From Lachnospiraceae bacterium (GTDB taxonomy: Bacteria > Bacillota > Clostridia > Lachnospirales > Lachnospiraceae), in NCBI GenBank assembly GCA_021770785.1, contig JAETQH010000002.1:88612-152611 (forward strand): a stretch of 64,000 nt of DNA. The letters are read 5' to 3'. How positions within the stretch are numbered: position 1 is the stretch's first letter; every line of letters begins with the position of its first letter. A model generated the notes under the pieces. That model did not search any database, was not told the origin of the DNA, and worked only from the letters and a program-made list of their open reading frames with translations. Shown here piece after piece: positions 37,580 through 47,277 of this stretch. The translations under genes and the position numbers were made by a program.

Positions 37580-38728
37580 TTAATTTACCTTTTCTAGCAG
37601 CTTCCTTATCCGTTTCTCAAAAGTAAAGTCCCTCTTCACTCTCTCCTCTCCGGCAACCGCAATCTGCTGCCGGAGTTCTTCATTCCTCAGATAAAAATCT
37701 GCCTTTAATACCAAATCCTCCAAATTCTCATAAACCTCACACTCTTCTCCCACTCTAAAATACTCTGCTATTTCTTCCTGATAATTGCTTATTACAAATC
37801 CCCCGCAGCCCATAATATCCAAAACCCTTAAAGGAATACCCGTCCGTATCGTTTTTAAGGATATGTTTAAGTTTATTTTGCTTTCAGCAAAAACTTTCGG
37901 CATCTGCGTATGATAATCCATATAGCCATGAAAGCGAACTTTCTTTAAACGTTTATCCATATCACCGGAATATACATCTACCCCAAAACGGTTTGATAAC
38001 AGTGCCAATGCCAAATATCGTTCCCTGCCCGTCACTTCCTGCGCAAGCATATATTCCAATTCCCTGCGTCCCATTTGAAAACCGTCTGTTGCAGTCCTTT
38101 GATATATTCCGTTCATATCGTTTAACAATTTTTCCGACACCAGTTCCGGTATCAGATAACCTCCATACACCTTCATCTGAGAATTGATAATTCCCTCTAG
38201 ATAACCCTTTAGATATGCTCCCAAGGGAGCTGTAAAATAGTTGTACTCTGTCTGATAAAGCTGCCCTACCATGGAAATTTCCGCTGTATCTAATTTCCTT
38301 CTGTCTCCAATAGCCGCCTTAAAGATTTCCGTATCTACCGCCAGTGGAAGATGTTTTGCACAGATACCTGCCTGCCTATAGCATTCTGCCTGTCCCCGAT
38401 CAAAAAAATAAATTTTGTTGCAGGAATTTTCCAACGGTTTTAAATTCCGGATATGCAGCGGGGAATCGTAGACCCATGAAATATACAGCAGCCCCATTTC
38501 CTGACAAATATCGGAAATTAACGGTGCAAAATTAACAGACAAAACGCACAGATACCTGCCATCCTTTAACTTCTTCCGAAATTTCTCACAAAACATATCA
38601 TCCTGTTCCCAGTCTGCAAACTGGTAAAAAAATGTATCATATGCAATTTCCAGTTTTTTTAAGGCCTTTTCAATTCCGCCATTCATAAAAGAATGCCATT
38701 GAAAAAACATTATTTTGTGTTCCTGCAA
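37580..38728 (-). CDS. CgeB-like glycosyltransferase (subtype A)
   Basis: A 382-aa GT-B type enzyme. The open frame starts further up, but a TTG at 38728 with AGGAG 8 nt upstream fits the length of the related protein at 18396-19562 (EHKIMFFQWHSFMNGG aligning with MYILMYRWKAYNYRD). ATG 38710 is the alternative. The C-terminal pattern INLNISLKTIRTGIPLRVLD and MGCGGFVISNYQEE is nearly that of subtype A. It lies between the short flagellin and a subtype B enzyme, 15 nt after the latter. Confidence 0.8.
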   Translation of the reverse strand: MQEHKIMFFQWHSFMNGGIEKALKKLEIAYDTFFYQFADWEQDDMFCEKFRKKLKDGRYLCVLSVNFAPLISDICQEMGLLYISWVYDSPLHIRNLKPLENSCNKIYFFDRGQAECYRQAGICAKHLPLAVDTEIFKAAIGDRRKLDTAEISMVGQLYQTEYNYFTAPLGAYLKGYLEGIINSQMKVYGGYLIPELVSEKLLNDMNGIYQRTATDGFQMGRRELEYMLAQEVTGRERYLALALLSNRFGVDVYSGDMDKRLKKVRFHGYMDYHTQMPKVFAESKINLNISLKTIRTGIPLRVLDIMGCGGFVISNYQEEIAEYFRVGEECEVYENLEDLVLKADFYLRNEELRQQIAVAGEERVKRDFTFEKRIRKLLEKVN

Positions 38729-38742
38729 CTTATTTTCTCCTA

Positions 38743-40344
38743 TCACAATGTTTCTAAAAACTCTAATACTTCTTCTGTTCGCATTTCCCATGTATGCTTA
38801 TGCAACGTCTTACGATATCCCGACTCTGCAATTTTCTGCCGTATTTCGCTATCCCCTAACACAGCCCTTATTTTTTCCGGTAATTCTTCTAATTTATCTA
38901 AAGAAAACATGATAAGCTCTTCCCCATTTTTATAAATCTCCTCCAAATAGCCTGTCCTATCTGTCACCAGGACCGCATGTGCCAGCATAATATTTGCCAC
39001 CCGCTCTGTAAATCCGTCCTTATGCCACGACATTACATTTAAAGACAATTTTGATTGAGCAAAAACAGTCAGGCTCTCCTCCACCGTCACCCCGGAATGA
39101 CAGATTATATTAGAATAGTCTTTAAGCGCAGAGGTCTTCCAGAAGTCCCCAAACACGTCTAGTTGAATGCCGCTGTCCAATATGGTTTTTAATATCTGAT
39201 ACCGATAATAATCCATCACCAGATAAATTACTTTCCGCATCCGGTAAAAGACATCTATCTTATCCTCCCCTGCATATCTATCCTCATAAAGCGGGAACAC
39301 CCTATCAAATGCCTGCTCCGCAGAAAGATTTTTTTCCTTCCGCATCATAAGAAGAAATCGATTCGCAAGATATCTGTCCGGCACTTCCATTTCCCGAATA
39401 GCACCTAGCTGCTGCCTATAATCTCCCATAGAGCCAACAAAGGAAATGTCATATTTCCTTTCACAGCAGGATGTCTCCTGCCGCATCCCCGGTATAGGGA
39501 AATGTATTGCATTTTTTCCATAATACTGTACTACGAACCGCACATAATTCCTGTCATGGCATAGCACATAAAAATCTTCATAATTAAACTCTAGTTGCTT
39601 GCGAAGCCAGATGGGATGATCTAAAATCAAATGAAGTTTTGGCCCTTTTATTTTCTCATGCAGATAAGTCACTCCGTCTGCCATTTTTATCCCAAATAAA
39701 TACGTCTGCACTCCAAATACAGCTTTAAAATGCCTCCCGATATACTTCGTCAAAGTTTCTAGCGATTCTTTCTGTTCATCAAAATACTCGACTCTCTGCC
39801 CTTTTTTCTCCAATGCCCGCCCAAATTGTTCGGCAAACACATTCAGCATATTGTTGCAGATATCTGTGCCTTTATAAATTAATATCGGACTAACCGCTTC
39901 TTCTAAAACATCAAAAGACCTGCTGCGTCTGACCATCTGTTCTAACCAGAGAAGAATTTCCTCTTCAATTCCGTAAATCCTGCTCTGTTCCATAATGCCT
40001 GAAACAGCCGCCTCAAAACAGCCGTTTTCCTGCAAAATCCCACTGTATTTTCCTACCATATAACAGTCAGTTTTTAATGCCTCAAGCGGCTCTTCCTCCT
40101 GTTCTCCCAGCCTGACATATTCTTTTACATTCTCTTCATCTGTCTGTTCTATTGCAAATCCATGTTTTGCTGCAATTCGAAGCAAAAGCTCGTATTTTCT
40201 TTTCCCTTTCAGCTTAGGATGAATTCCTCCTGCCTCCCTGACCCATTCCTCCGGCACATAGATTACCCCGGCACATAAATTCTCATCTAAAAGCAAATTT
40301 AAAAATGAATTTTCCTGATGCTTCTCTATCAATCTGTTTTTCAT
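38743..40344 (-). CDS. CgeB-like glycosyltransferase (subtype B) with N-terminal extension
   Basis: A 533-aa protein. The C-terminal half (from about residue 170) is a GT-B enzyme with LHLILDHPIWLRKQLEF, LSLNVMSWHKDGFTERVAN, and DRTGYLEEIYKNGEELIMFS, matching the enzyme at 24316-25494. The first 165 residues are an additional domain of unknown role (NSFLNLLLDENLCAGVIYVP and a helical region). TGGAG precedes the ATG; it overlaps the previous gene by 4 nt. Part of the flagellin/glycan operon. Confidence 0.8.
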   Translation of the reverse strand: MKNRLIEKHQENSFLNLLLDENLCAGVIYVPEEWVREAGGIHPKLKGKRKYELLLRIAAKHGFAIEQTDEENVKEYVRLGEQEEEPLEALKTDCYMVGKYSGILQENGCFEAAVSGIMEQSRIYGIEEEILLWLEQMVRRSRSFDVLEEAVSPILIYKGTDICNNMLNVFAEQFGRALEKKGQRVEYFDEQKESLETLTKYIGRHFKAVFGVQTYLFGIKMADGVTYLHEKIKGPKLHLILDHPIWLRKQLEFNYEDFYVLCHDRNYVRFVVQYYGKNAIHFPIPGMRQETSCCERKYDISFVGSMGDYRQQLGAIREMEVPDRYLANRFLLMMRKEKNLSAEQAFDRVFPLYEDRYAGEDKIDVFYRMRKVIYLVMDYYRYQILKTILDSGIQLDVFGDFWKTSALKDYSNIICHSGVTVEESLTVFAQSKLSLNVMSWHKDGFTERVANIMLAHAVLVTDRTGYLEEIYKNGEELIMFSLDKLEELPEKIRAVLGDSEIRQKIAESGYRKTLHKHTWEMRTEEVLEFLETL

Positions 40345-41900
40345 CTGTTCTCCATCATCTGAAGCAGGTAGCCGTATACCGTCTGCTCTCCGGCAATGTT
40401 TACCTTGCTATAATGTTCCCTACGGTTTAACTTATAAAAGCCTGAGGCTTTTTCTATCTTTTCTCTGTATTCAGGTTTAAATTTTCTGTTCATCCACTTT
40501 TTCAAGTTAAATACCTTTCCCTGATAAAAGCCACACTGTTCTAATTGTTCCTTGATATCCGAAAATTCTTCCACTGACACAGCCAGTATATAATCCATAA
40601 AAAAATAATCAACAGCTTTCTCTTCCTGTTCCCAGTAATACCATAAGCTTTCCATCAAAAACCGAAATAGTTTATGTTCTTTTGTTACAATCCAAAAATT
40701 ACTCGACCATCTCCCCTCCGTAATATCCGAGCTCCAAATCGGTTTCTCAAATCTTATGGTATATAACTCTCTGTCAAATAATTTTTCCGATAATGGCTTC
40801 GTAAGATAATAAGTGGCATCTATCCACATCCCACCGTAGCGATAAAGCAGCTCTGCCCGCAATAAATCCGACAGATGGGTCAGACTGATTTTTCCCTCAT
40901 TAAATTTGCGTAGAACCGTATCTGTAAATGTGACATATTCCATGCAGTTTTCCAGGGTAATCAGACGCAGCGCCGTTTTTCTCTCCGGAAGGTTCCGTTT
41001 GATACTTTCTATGCAAAGATGTATCAGCTCCGGCATTTCTTCCTCCCCCTGCCACCAGCAAACCCATACCGGAATCTTCCCTTCAAAGTCATCTTTACAA
41101 TCCATGGAGGGCGCTAAAGTCTGTATTTCTGCCACTTTATGCAGCTGTATCACAGGCTGTATTTTGAGCTTTATATAGCGGTACAACAAATCTCTGCGTT
41201 TATCCGCATTTCCAAAATCCTCCGGTGCTATCAGCTTCACATATTCTTCCGTGACACGCCCTTTTTGCATCATCAACCATACTCGAAAAAGCCGCTCTGA
41301 TAAAAATCCCATCACCCGTCCCTGATAATTATCATATCCTGCCATATCAATTCTTTTTTCTACTTCAAAAAGAATGTCAAACAGCCATGCGCAATATCTG
41401 TCAAAAATAGGTTTTCTGGTAATCCACATATTCCCTGCCGAAACAAGAAGCGTCCTCATGCAATAATCATATGCCGCAACATATTCCGGATATTTCTCGG
41501 CAATTACCTCACGGCATAAATCCAAATCCTTTGTATAATGACGTTTCCGATAATGGTCATACACGTCCTCATCTTTCACACAGGCACTGTTAGGAATAAT
41601 CATGGAGTACTCTTTCATCAATTTCTCAATATAAGATTTTTCCAACAATTTCTCATTTCTGGTAAAATATCGGCGGTAATGGCAGATACCAATCACATCG
41701 CAATCCATATTTTTCCACAGCCAATACATTCCTGTCAGTTCACAATAGGCGCTGTTTTTCTCCGAAATATTATCACCAGTGTCATCTCCCAGATAACCAA
41801 AATCTTCTTTCCCTGCTTTTCCTACCTGCATGGGAATATACATCGGATCTGCTATTTTTGCTATTTTCTTGTGTGTCATTACATACAGCCTGATATCCAT
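40341..41900 (-). CDS. two-domain glycosyltransferase: DUF4422 + Caps_synth type
   Basis: A 519-aa protein. The N-terminal half (1-235) is DUF4422 (RLYVMTHKKIAKIADPMYIP, then GICHYRRYFTRNEKLLEKS). The C-terminal half (about 255-519) is a capsular polysaccharide synthesis/GT32-like domain (PVWVCWWQGEEEMPELIHLC, LSDLLRAELLYRYGGMWIDA with a DxD-like WIDATYY). Two sugar-transfer modules in one polypeptide suggest it builds consecutive linkages of the glycan. The ATG at 41900 has GGAG 9 nt upstream and overlaps the end of the previous gene. Confidence 0.82.
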   Translation of the reverse strand: MDIRLYVMTHKKIAKIADPMYIPMQVGKAGKEDFGYLGDDTGDNISEKNSAYCELTGMYWLWKNMDCDVIGICHYRRYFTRNEKLLEKSYIEKLMKEYSMIIPNSACVKDEDVYDHYRKRHYTKDLDLCREVIAEKYPEYVAAYDYCMRTLLVSAGNMWITRKPIFDRYCAWLFDILFEVEKRIDMAGYDNYQGRVMGFLSERLFRVWLMMQKGRVTEEYVKLIAPEDFGNADKRRDLLYRYIKLKIQPVIQLHKVAEIQTLAPSMDCKDDFEGKIPVWVCWWQGEEEMPELIHLCIESIKRNLPERKTALRLITLENCMEYVTFTDTVLRKFNEGKISLTHLSDLLRAELLYRYGGMWIDATYYLTKPLSEKLFDRELYTIRFEKPIWSSDITEGRWSSNFWIVTKEHKLFRFLMESLWYYWEQEEKAVDYFFMDYILAVSVEEFSDIKEQLEQCGFYQGKVFNLKKWMNRKFKPEYREKIEKASGFYKLNRREHYSKVNIAGEQTVYGYLLQMMENR

Positions 41901-41904
41901 ATCC

Positions 41905-42384
41905 CTACGCTCCAAATTCCATTAGAAAATATATGTCTTCCTCTACCTTTATATCAACCGCACGTATAAAACCTTTTTGTCCGCTCCATTCCGGCAGCCA
42001 TTGATCCACCAGCACATATTTCGATGCTTTTGCCGCCCTCTCTGCAATATCTGACAACGGAATCTTTTTTTTCAGTTCTTCTATGCCAAATACTGCCGCC
42101 AGATCATATCTTTTACTATCCATTCTGCCAAAATATTCTTCTGCCGTTTCTATCCCGTTGTAAATTGTGTTCCATATAGGGAAAGATACTTCCGGGAAAA
42201 AATCCACACCGTCAAGTACAACCTCCTTTGGCACTTCCCTATCCATAATTTTTCTGGATACACTACCGACACGCTTTAAAAACATCCCCATATCTAGGAT
42301 TGATGCTGGCTCTAATTGCTCAACTATTTCATAAAACATATATATGCTGTTTTCATTTCTCAAAATCATTCTATCATTTGACAA
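41905..42384 (-). CDS. small methyltransferase-like protein
   Basis: About 159 aa, starting at TTG (42384) with AAGGAG 10 nt upstream. The body (PASILDMGMFLKRVGSVSRK, PKEVVLDGVDFFPEVSFPIW, YDLAAVFGIEELKKKIPLSD) resembles a Rossmann-type SAM methyltransferase, but the glycine-rich SAM loop is poor (LDMGMFL instead of LDxGxGxG). It could be inactive or bind another ligand. It overlaps no conserved partner. Confidence 0.5.
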   Translation of the reverse strand: MSNDRMILRNENSIYMFYEIVEQLEPASILDMGMFLKRVGSVSRKIMDREVPKEVVLDGVDFFPEVSFPIWNTIYNGIETAEEYFGRMDSKRYDLAAVFGIEELKKKIPLSDIAERAAKASKYVLVDQWLPEWSGQKGFIRAVDIKVEEDIYFLMEFGA

Positions 42385-42400
42385 AGCCTGCGTACTCCTT

Positions 42401-43621
42401 TTACAAACATTGTTTACTTTTATCTTTTGCCCGTTTACTAAGCGCCATGGGAATACTCTTGTCTTTGATCTTCTCAAAGAATCCCCTGACTTTATCTGCA
42501 TCCCCCGCCTCTCCTGCCTCTCTATAACATTGTTCTATTTTAAGCAGCACTGTCTTTTTATTCAATACGGAATGCAATACCATGATAATAACTGCATCGC
42601 AAGAAACAATGCCTTTCTTTAGCGCACCTATTAATTCCATATATTCACTTTCCGGTAACCCTGTTTCCATTCTTCGCAGTAGGAAACGCACTGTAATATA
42701 TTTCTGATAAATTTCCTCCCAACCGGATAAGCCCCAAAAAAATCCCTCCTCTATATGCTCCTGTTTTTCTTTTTGATAGATATCAGACATAATCCCATAC
42801 ATTTCCAACATCGAATTCTTCATCTGATGTTTACGGTATGCCTGAATAATGTTTTTCAACTCATCCCAATTTCCGGTACATATAAGATTTCTTACCTCTG
42901 AGGCTAATTCCCCACTTAATATCTCCCATTCTTCCTGATAGGAAAAAACAAATCCCTCATCCTCCGTAAAATATTCCGGATACTCTTCCAAACAAATTCT
43001 TCGGTTATCATCATAATGGTCCAGCTTCGCAAAACTACTGTCATGAATAACCCATGGCTTCTGCTGATAAGGTACTATTATCTTATAACCATGACGACGC
43101 ATTTCAAAGGACTGAGATATATCATAAAAATCAAAGTTACGAAATAAATCCTCCCTCCAAAGCACATCATACTGTGTTGCCATCAAAAGTCCATCCACTG
43201 CATCCACATACATATTCCTCTTTTTCTCCGGACCACAGACTAAATAGTATGCCATATCCGGCTCTCTGCAATCTACAATCCCAACGTTCCATGCAAGATA
43301 CGCCACTCCTGTTTTAGGCATTCCGATACCACCAACCATACCTATCATTCCGATCTCCGGATCCGATTGGAAGATAGAAATAATATGCTCTATAAATTCT
43401 TTTTCTTTGATAAATACATCCTGATGCATATATACTTTGTATTTTGCTTCGGTGCTCTGCATACCAAGATTGTACGCAGCACACATAGAATCTGCTTCGC
43501 GGATTCCTATAATTTCCACCTCATATCCGTCCGGTACTGCAAGACGGTTGATGTAATAGCTGCACTCTTCAAAATACAGGTCATTGTTCACACATAGGAT
43601 AAAAGCTATTTTGTCTGGCAA
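42401..43621 (-). CDS. GT2-like glycosyltransferase (Glyco_tranf_2_5 type)
   Basis: A 406-aa protein starting at TTG (43621) with AGGGG 10 nt upstream. The N-terminal GT-A domain (1-220) has IAFILCVNNDLYFEECSYYI, YMHQDVFI and IGMIGMVGG; FSYQEEWE-like phrase follows. The C-terminal part (about 230-406) is helical, with no assigned domain. Part of the glycan operon. Confidence 0.75.
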   Translation of the reverse strand: MPDKIAFILCVNNDLYFEECSYYINRLAVPDGYEVEIIGIREADSMCAAYNLGMQSTEAKYKVYMHQDVFIKEKEFIEHIISIFQSDPEIGMIGMVGGIGMPKTGVAYLAWNVGIVDCREPDMAYYLVCGPEKKRNMYVDAVDGLLMATQYDVLWREDLFRNFDFYDISQSFEMRRHGYKIIVPYQQKPWVIHDSSFAKLDHYDDNRRICLEEYPEYFTEDEGFVFSYQEEWEILSGELASEVRNLICTGNWDELKNIIQAYRKHQMKNSMLEMYGIMSDIYQKEKQEHIEEGFFWGLSGWEEIYQKYITVRFLLRRMETGLPESEYMELIGALKKGIVSCDAVIIMVLHSVLNKKTVLLKIEQCYREAGEAGDADKVRGFFEKIKDKSIPMALSKRAKDKSKQCL

Positions 43622-43791
43622 AGTTTACGCACCCCTTGTATAAATATTTGGAAAACTCATTGACACATTATTATTCACATATATGGACTTCCCTATCTTT
43701 TTGCTGCTTTTCCTATTCACTACATAAAATCACAAATTTTCCCCTAAGAACCTCTGTGCTTTCTGCATTGTTTTATCATATCGCTGCTCCT

Positions 43792-45456
43792 CTATCCGTA
43801 TACTCTAATCTCTCTCATCATGCTCAACACATCGTATCGCGTCATATTTTCATATAAGTCCCTGCGCAATATACAATTATGATCTGTTCCCAGCGAATAT
43901 CCTGCCAACATATTTCCACACTCATAATGGTCGTCCAGGCAGTCCACATAATATATAATATCCGTCTCTTCGGATATGTCCCCCGGAAAATTCAAACAGT
44001 GCTCCTCCTGATTATATAAATCTACACATCTAACACCTTCAGGTACCATTTTTTCAAAGATTTTTCTCTCGCTATCCTCAAAAGCTTTTTCTCTCTCCGG
44101 AACGAATGCAACACTGCAAAGAAATCTTTCATCTACTCCCAATTCCTTTATTCCATTTTCAATGTTCCACTTCGACGTTTCTGCAATAATGAACAATACC
44201 CTTAGCCTGCCTCCGTCTTCCCTCCCTCTATCCCTCAATTCTTCCATTTTCTGCTTTATACGCCTAAACTGTCCATCGCCTTCTTCATATCCCCTGGTCA
44301 TTACAAATAAATCAAACAATGTACTATATCTATATTTAGACAGTGTAGCCTGATTCACCTTTCCTAAATCTATCGCATTTAATAATACCATTGCCGGAGA
44401 ATACTGACCGTTAAATTTCTCTGTCTGCGGTAAAATCTCTTTATTAAATAGTTGATTTACAAAAAATAACATTCCCCCATTTCCGGTGAAATTTATAAAA
44501 TCTCTTACATTAAAATAGTATTTATTTTTCAATGTTAAAATAAAATCATCCTCCTCACAATGATCAAAATAAATATCCATCGCTGCCTGCAATGCCACAT
44601 TTTCATAATCATTATGTATCCCTAAGAGCAATATGAACTTTTCTGCCAACAGTTCTTCCTCTGAATGACAATCCATATAAGGCAAATTTCTATAAAAAGT
44701 TCTTCTAAAAGTAGATCTTTCCATTGGCAGGAGCACTTCCCGATAAATCCTATACATCTCGTTTACGCTTCTAACAGCCATTGTCAATTGTCTATTGCTT
44801 AAATTCGCTTCATGCCTCCTATAATAGACCAATTCTTCTTTCATCAGGTAAAATGGATACCGCTCCGCCAATTTCATCCACGCACGATAATCCGCCAGTT
44901 GAAGATAATAATTATTTACACCTCCAATTTCAAAGAAAACCTCTTTTTCCATAAACATAGAATTACAATTTATACAATTACCAACACAGAAAAAATAATA
45001 TAGCCAATCAAATCTGCTTGCATTTTCTTTATGCGAATAATCTTTATTTCCTCTATATTCATTTCTTTCTGCACTAAATATTATTTTATCCCATGTAAAA
45101 CATGCTTTGTATTCTGGATGTTCCGTTAAAAAACATATCTGCTTTTCAAGCTTATCTTCTCTCCACATATCATCTGATGCCATACATGCAACATAATCGG
45201 CATCTGAATTTTTTATCAATTTTTGTAAAAAAGCAGATGCCCCAGCAAATTTTGTATTTTCTTTAAAATCAAAGTAGTGTATCCTCTCATCCCTAAATTG
45301 TTCTAGTATCTTTCCTGTCTCATCCGTAGAGCTATCGTTTACCATATACAATTCCAAATTCGGGTACGTTTGATTCAGAATAGAATTCACCGCATCTGTC
45401 ACATATTTTTCATGATTATAACAAGACATGTAAATTGCCACTTTTGACTGTTTCAT
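43792..45456 (-). CDS. GT2 glycosyltransferase with C-terminal domain
   Basis: A 554-aa protein. The first 240 residues are a GT-A family 2 enzyme: KVAIYMSCYNHEKYVTDAVN, LYMVNDSSTDETGKIL, and DYVACMASDDMWREDKL with the metal-binding-like DDMW. The remainder (about 240-554) is unassigned and mostly helical. GGAGG precedes the ATG. It overlaps the end of the frameshifted acetyltransferase gene by 41 nt. Confidence 0.85.
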   Translation of the reverse strand: MKQSKVAIYMSCYNHEKYVTDAVNSILNQTYPNLELYMVNDSSTDETGKILEQFRDERIHYFDFKENTKFAGASAFLQKLIKNSDADYVACMASDDMWREDKLEKQICFLTEHPEYKACFTWDKIIFSAERNEYRGNKDYSHKENASRFDWLYYFFCVGNCINCNSMFMEKEVFFEIGGVNNYYLQLADYRAWMKLAERYPFYLMKEELVYYRRHEANLSNRQLTMAVRSVNEMYRIYREVLLPMERSTFRRTFYRNLPYMDCHSEEELLAEKFILLLGIHNDYENVALQAAMDIYFDHCEEDDFILTLKNKYYFNVRDFINFTGNGGMLFFVNQLFNKEILPQTEKFNGQYSPAMVLLNAIDLGKVNQATLSKYRYSTLFDLFVMTRGYEEGDGQFRRIKQKMEELRDRGREDGGRLRVLFIIAETSKWNIENGIKELGVDERFLCSVAFVPEREKAFEDSERKIFEKMVPEGVRCVDLYNQEEHCLNFPGDISEETDIIYYVDCLDDHYECGNMLAGYSLGTDHNCILRRDLYENMTRYDVLSMMREIRVYG

Positions 45457-46008
45457 TTTCTACCTCCAATTTTCCATGTAGCTGTTTGTATCTTCGCCCA
45501 CATCTTTCACATATCAGTTTTTCATCCATACGTTTTCCACACTTGCATACCCACCCAATTTGTTTCGCAGGATTCCCCACCACCAGCGAATATTGAGGTA
45601 CATCTTCTACAACTACGCTTCCAGCTCCCACCATAGCATAACTTCCAATTCTGAAGCCGCAGACAATTGTCGTGTTTGCTCCTATGGAAACCCCATCCTC
45701 TACTACTGTCTCCGTGACTTCCCAATCATTATTAAAAGCTCTTGGAAACATATCATTTGTAAATGTCATAGATGATCCTAAAAAACATCATTTCCGATTG
45801 TAACGCCACAGTATACATTCACATTATTTTGTATTTTAACCCGATTTCCAATCTTAACATCCCTATCAATATAGACATTCTTGCTGATAATACAATTTTC
45901 ACCTATGACTGCATTCTCTCTAATCTGTACAAGATTCCATATTTTGGTGTTCTCTCCTATGAGTGCCCGTTCTGATACCTCTGCTGAATCATGTATAAAT
46001 ATCGGCAT
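45416..46008 (-). pseudogene. sugar O/N-acetyltransferase (hexapeptide repeat), frameshifted at a T-run
   Basis: A left-handed beta-helix acetyltransferase of the FdtC/QdtC or WbbJ type, about 196 aa if the frame is restored. The first part (46008-45778) is MPIFIHDSAEVSERALIGEN and on to IGNDVF and a stop; the second (45769-45416) continues MTFTNDMFPRAFNNDWEVTE with VGAGSVVVEDVPQYSLVVG. At the joint the minus strand has six T (45785-45780); seven would read VFLGSSMTF as in relatives. It ends in a zinc-knuckle tail (CKCGKRMDEKLICERCGRR). A strong GGAGGAGG start site shows the gene was expressed. Either a sequence error, a true null, or switchable. The adjacent gene has the same type of lesion. 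Confidence 0.82.
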
Positions 46009-46019
46009 AACCTCCTCCT

Positions 46020-47220
46020 CTATTCGAAAAAATGTTTTATCGTACAAATAATATACTCCTGTTCTTCCTCTGTCAATTCCGGAAAAATAGGCAGGCATAC
46101 AGACTTTCTGCATACTTTCTCCGCAACCGGTAAATCCCCCTCCGCATACTTCAACTGTTTAAATGCTTTCTGCAAATGAAGAGGAACCGGATAAAATGTT
46201 CCCGCACCTATTCCGTTTTTCTGCAAATATTGAATCAGTTCTTCCTTTTTATTACATAAAATGGCATACTGGTGCCAGCAAGATTTTCTGTCATCCGTCG
46301 CAGTATTCGGAACATCAATTGGCAGTCCTTTCAATTCTTTTGAATATCTCTCTGCTATCATGCCACGCTTTGCATTGTAGATATCAAGATATTTTAATTT
46401 CACTAATAGCACTGCTGCCTGCATACTGTCTAGTCTGGAATTTCCTCCGATAAAATAATTATAATATTTACACGGATCATACAAATTTCCTTCAGAAACA
46501 GACCGCATATCTTTCAATTCCGGAATATCCTGATGATATAAAGCCGCATATGCCTTTGCACCGTTTTTCCCCGCTGCATGTCCTTTCAACGCTCTGCATA
46601 TTTCCGCTAAATTATCATCATCTGTCGTAAGCATTCCTCCATCCCCAAATGCCCCAAGATTTTTGGTCGGATAAAAAGAAAAGCATCCTATATTTCCCAG
46701 CGCCCCTGCCTTTTTTCCATGATACTCTGACCCAATTGCCTGACAAGCATCCTCAATAACCGGAATTCCAAATTCATCCGCCAATTCCCTTATCTCTTTC
46801 ATATCTGCAGGCATGCCAAATATATGCACCAGTAAGATTGCTTTCGTCTTATTTGTTATTTTTTTTCGAATATCACACACATCAATATTAAAATTCGCAG
46901 AATCAATATCTGCAAACACCGGTGTGGCGCCCGTCTGTGCAATCGCCTCCGCTGTGGCAAAAAAAAGAAAACGCTGTCGTTATTACTTCATCTCCCATCT
47001 TAATTCCGTTCGCATGCAGCGCAATCCTAAGAGAATCCGTACCATTACCGCAGGTAATCACATGCTTCACACCAATATATTCTAACAGCCTCTGTTCCAA
47101 TTCCTTTGTTGCTCCACCCTCAATGTACTGCCCTGACCGCATAACCTCTGTTACTTTTTTCTCAACTTCATCTGCGATTTCCAGATACTGCCTTTTTAAA
47201 TCAAAAAATGGTATTTTCAT
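46020..47220 (-). pseudogene. DegT/DnrJ/EryC1 sugar aminotransferase, frameshifted at a T-run
   Basis: A PLP enzyme that adds an amino group to a nucleotide-linked keto sugar, about 399 aa if the frame is restored. The first part (47220-46903) begins MKIPFFDLKRQYLEIADEVE and ends after ITTAFSFF; the second (46919-46020) carries HIFGMPADM, IEDACQAIGSEYHGKK and the PLP lysine in FYPTKNLGAFGDGG. On the minus strand the joint has eight T (46966-46959), one more than the seven needed for SFFATAEAI. Likely FdtB/QdtB-like (C3 amino sugar) from its pairing with the acetyltransferase. Lesion and position suggest slippage; see the findings. Confidence 0.85.
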
Positions 47221-47277
47221 GTTTTTTCTCTCTTTCGCATATTCTATATATATTTTCTCAAAATTTCATTTCACCTT

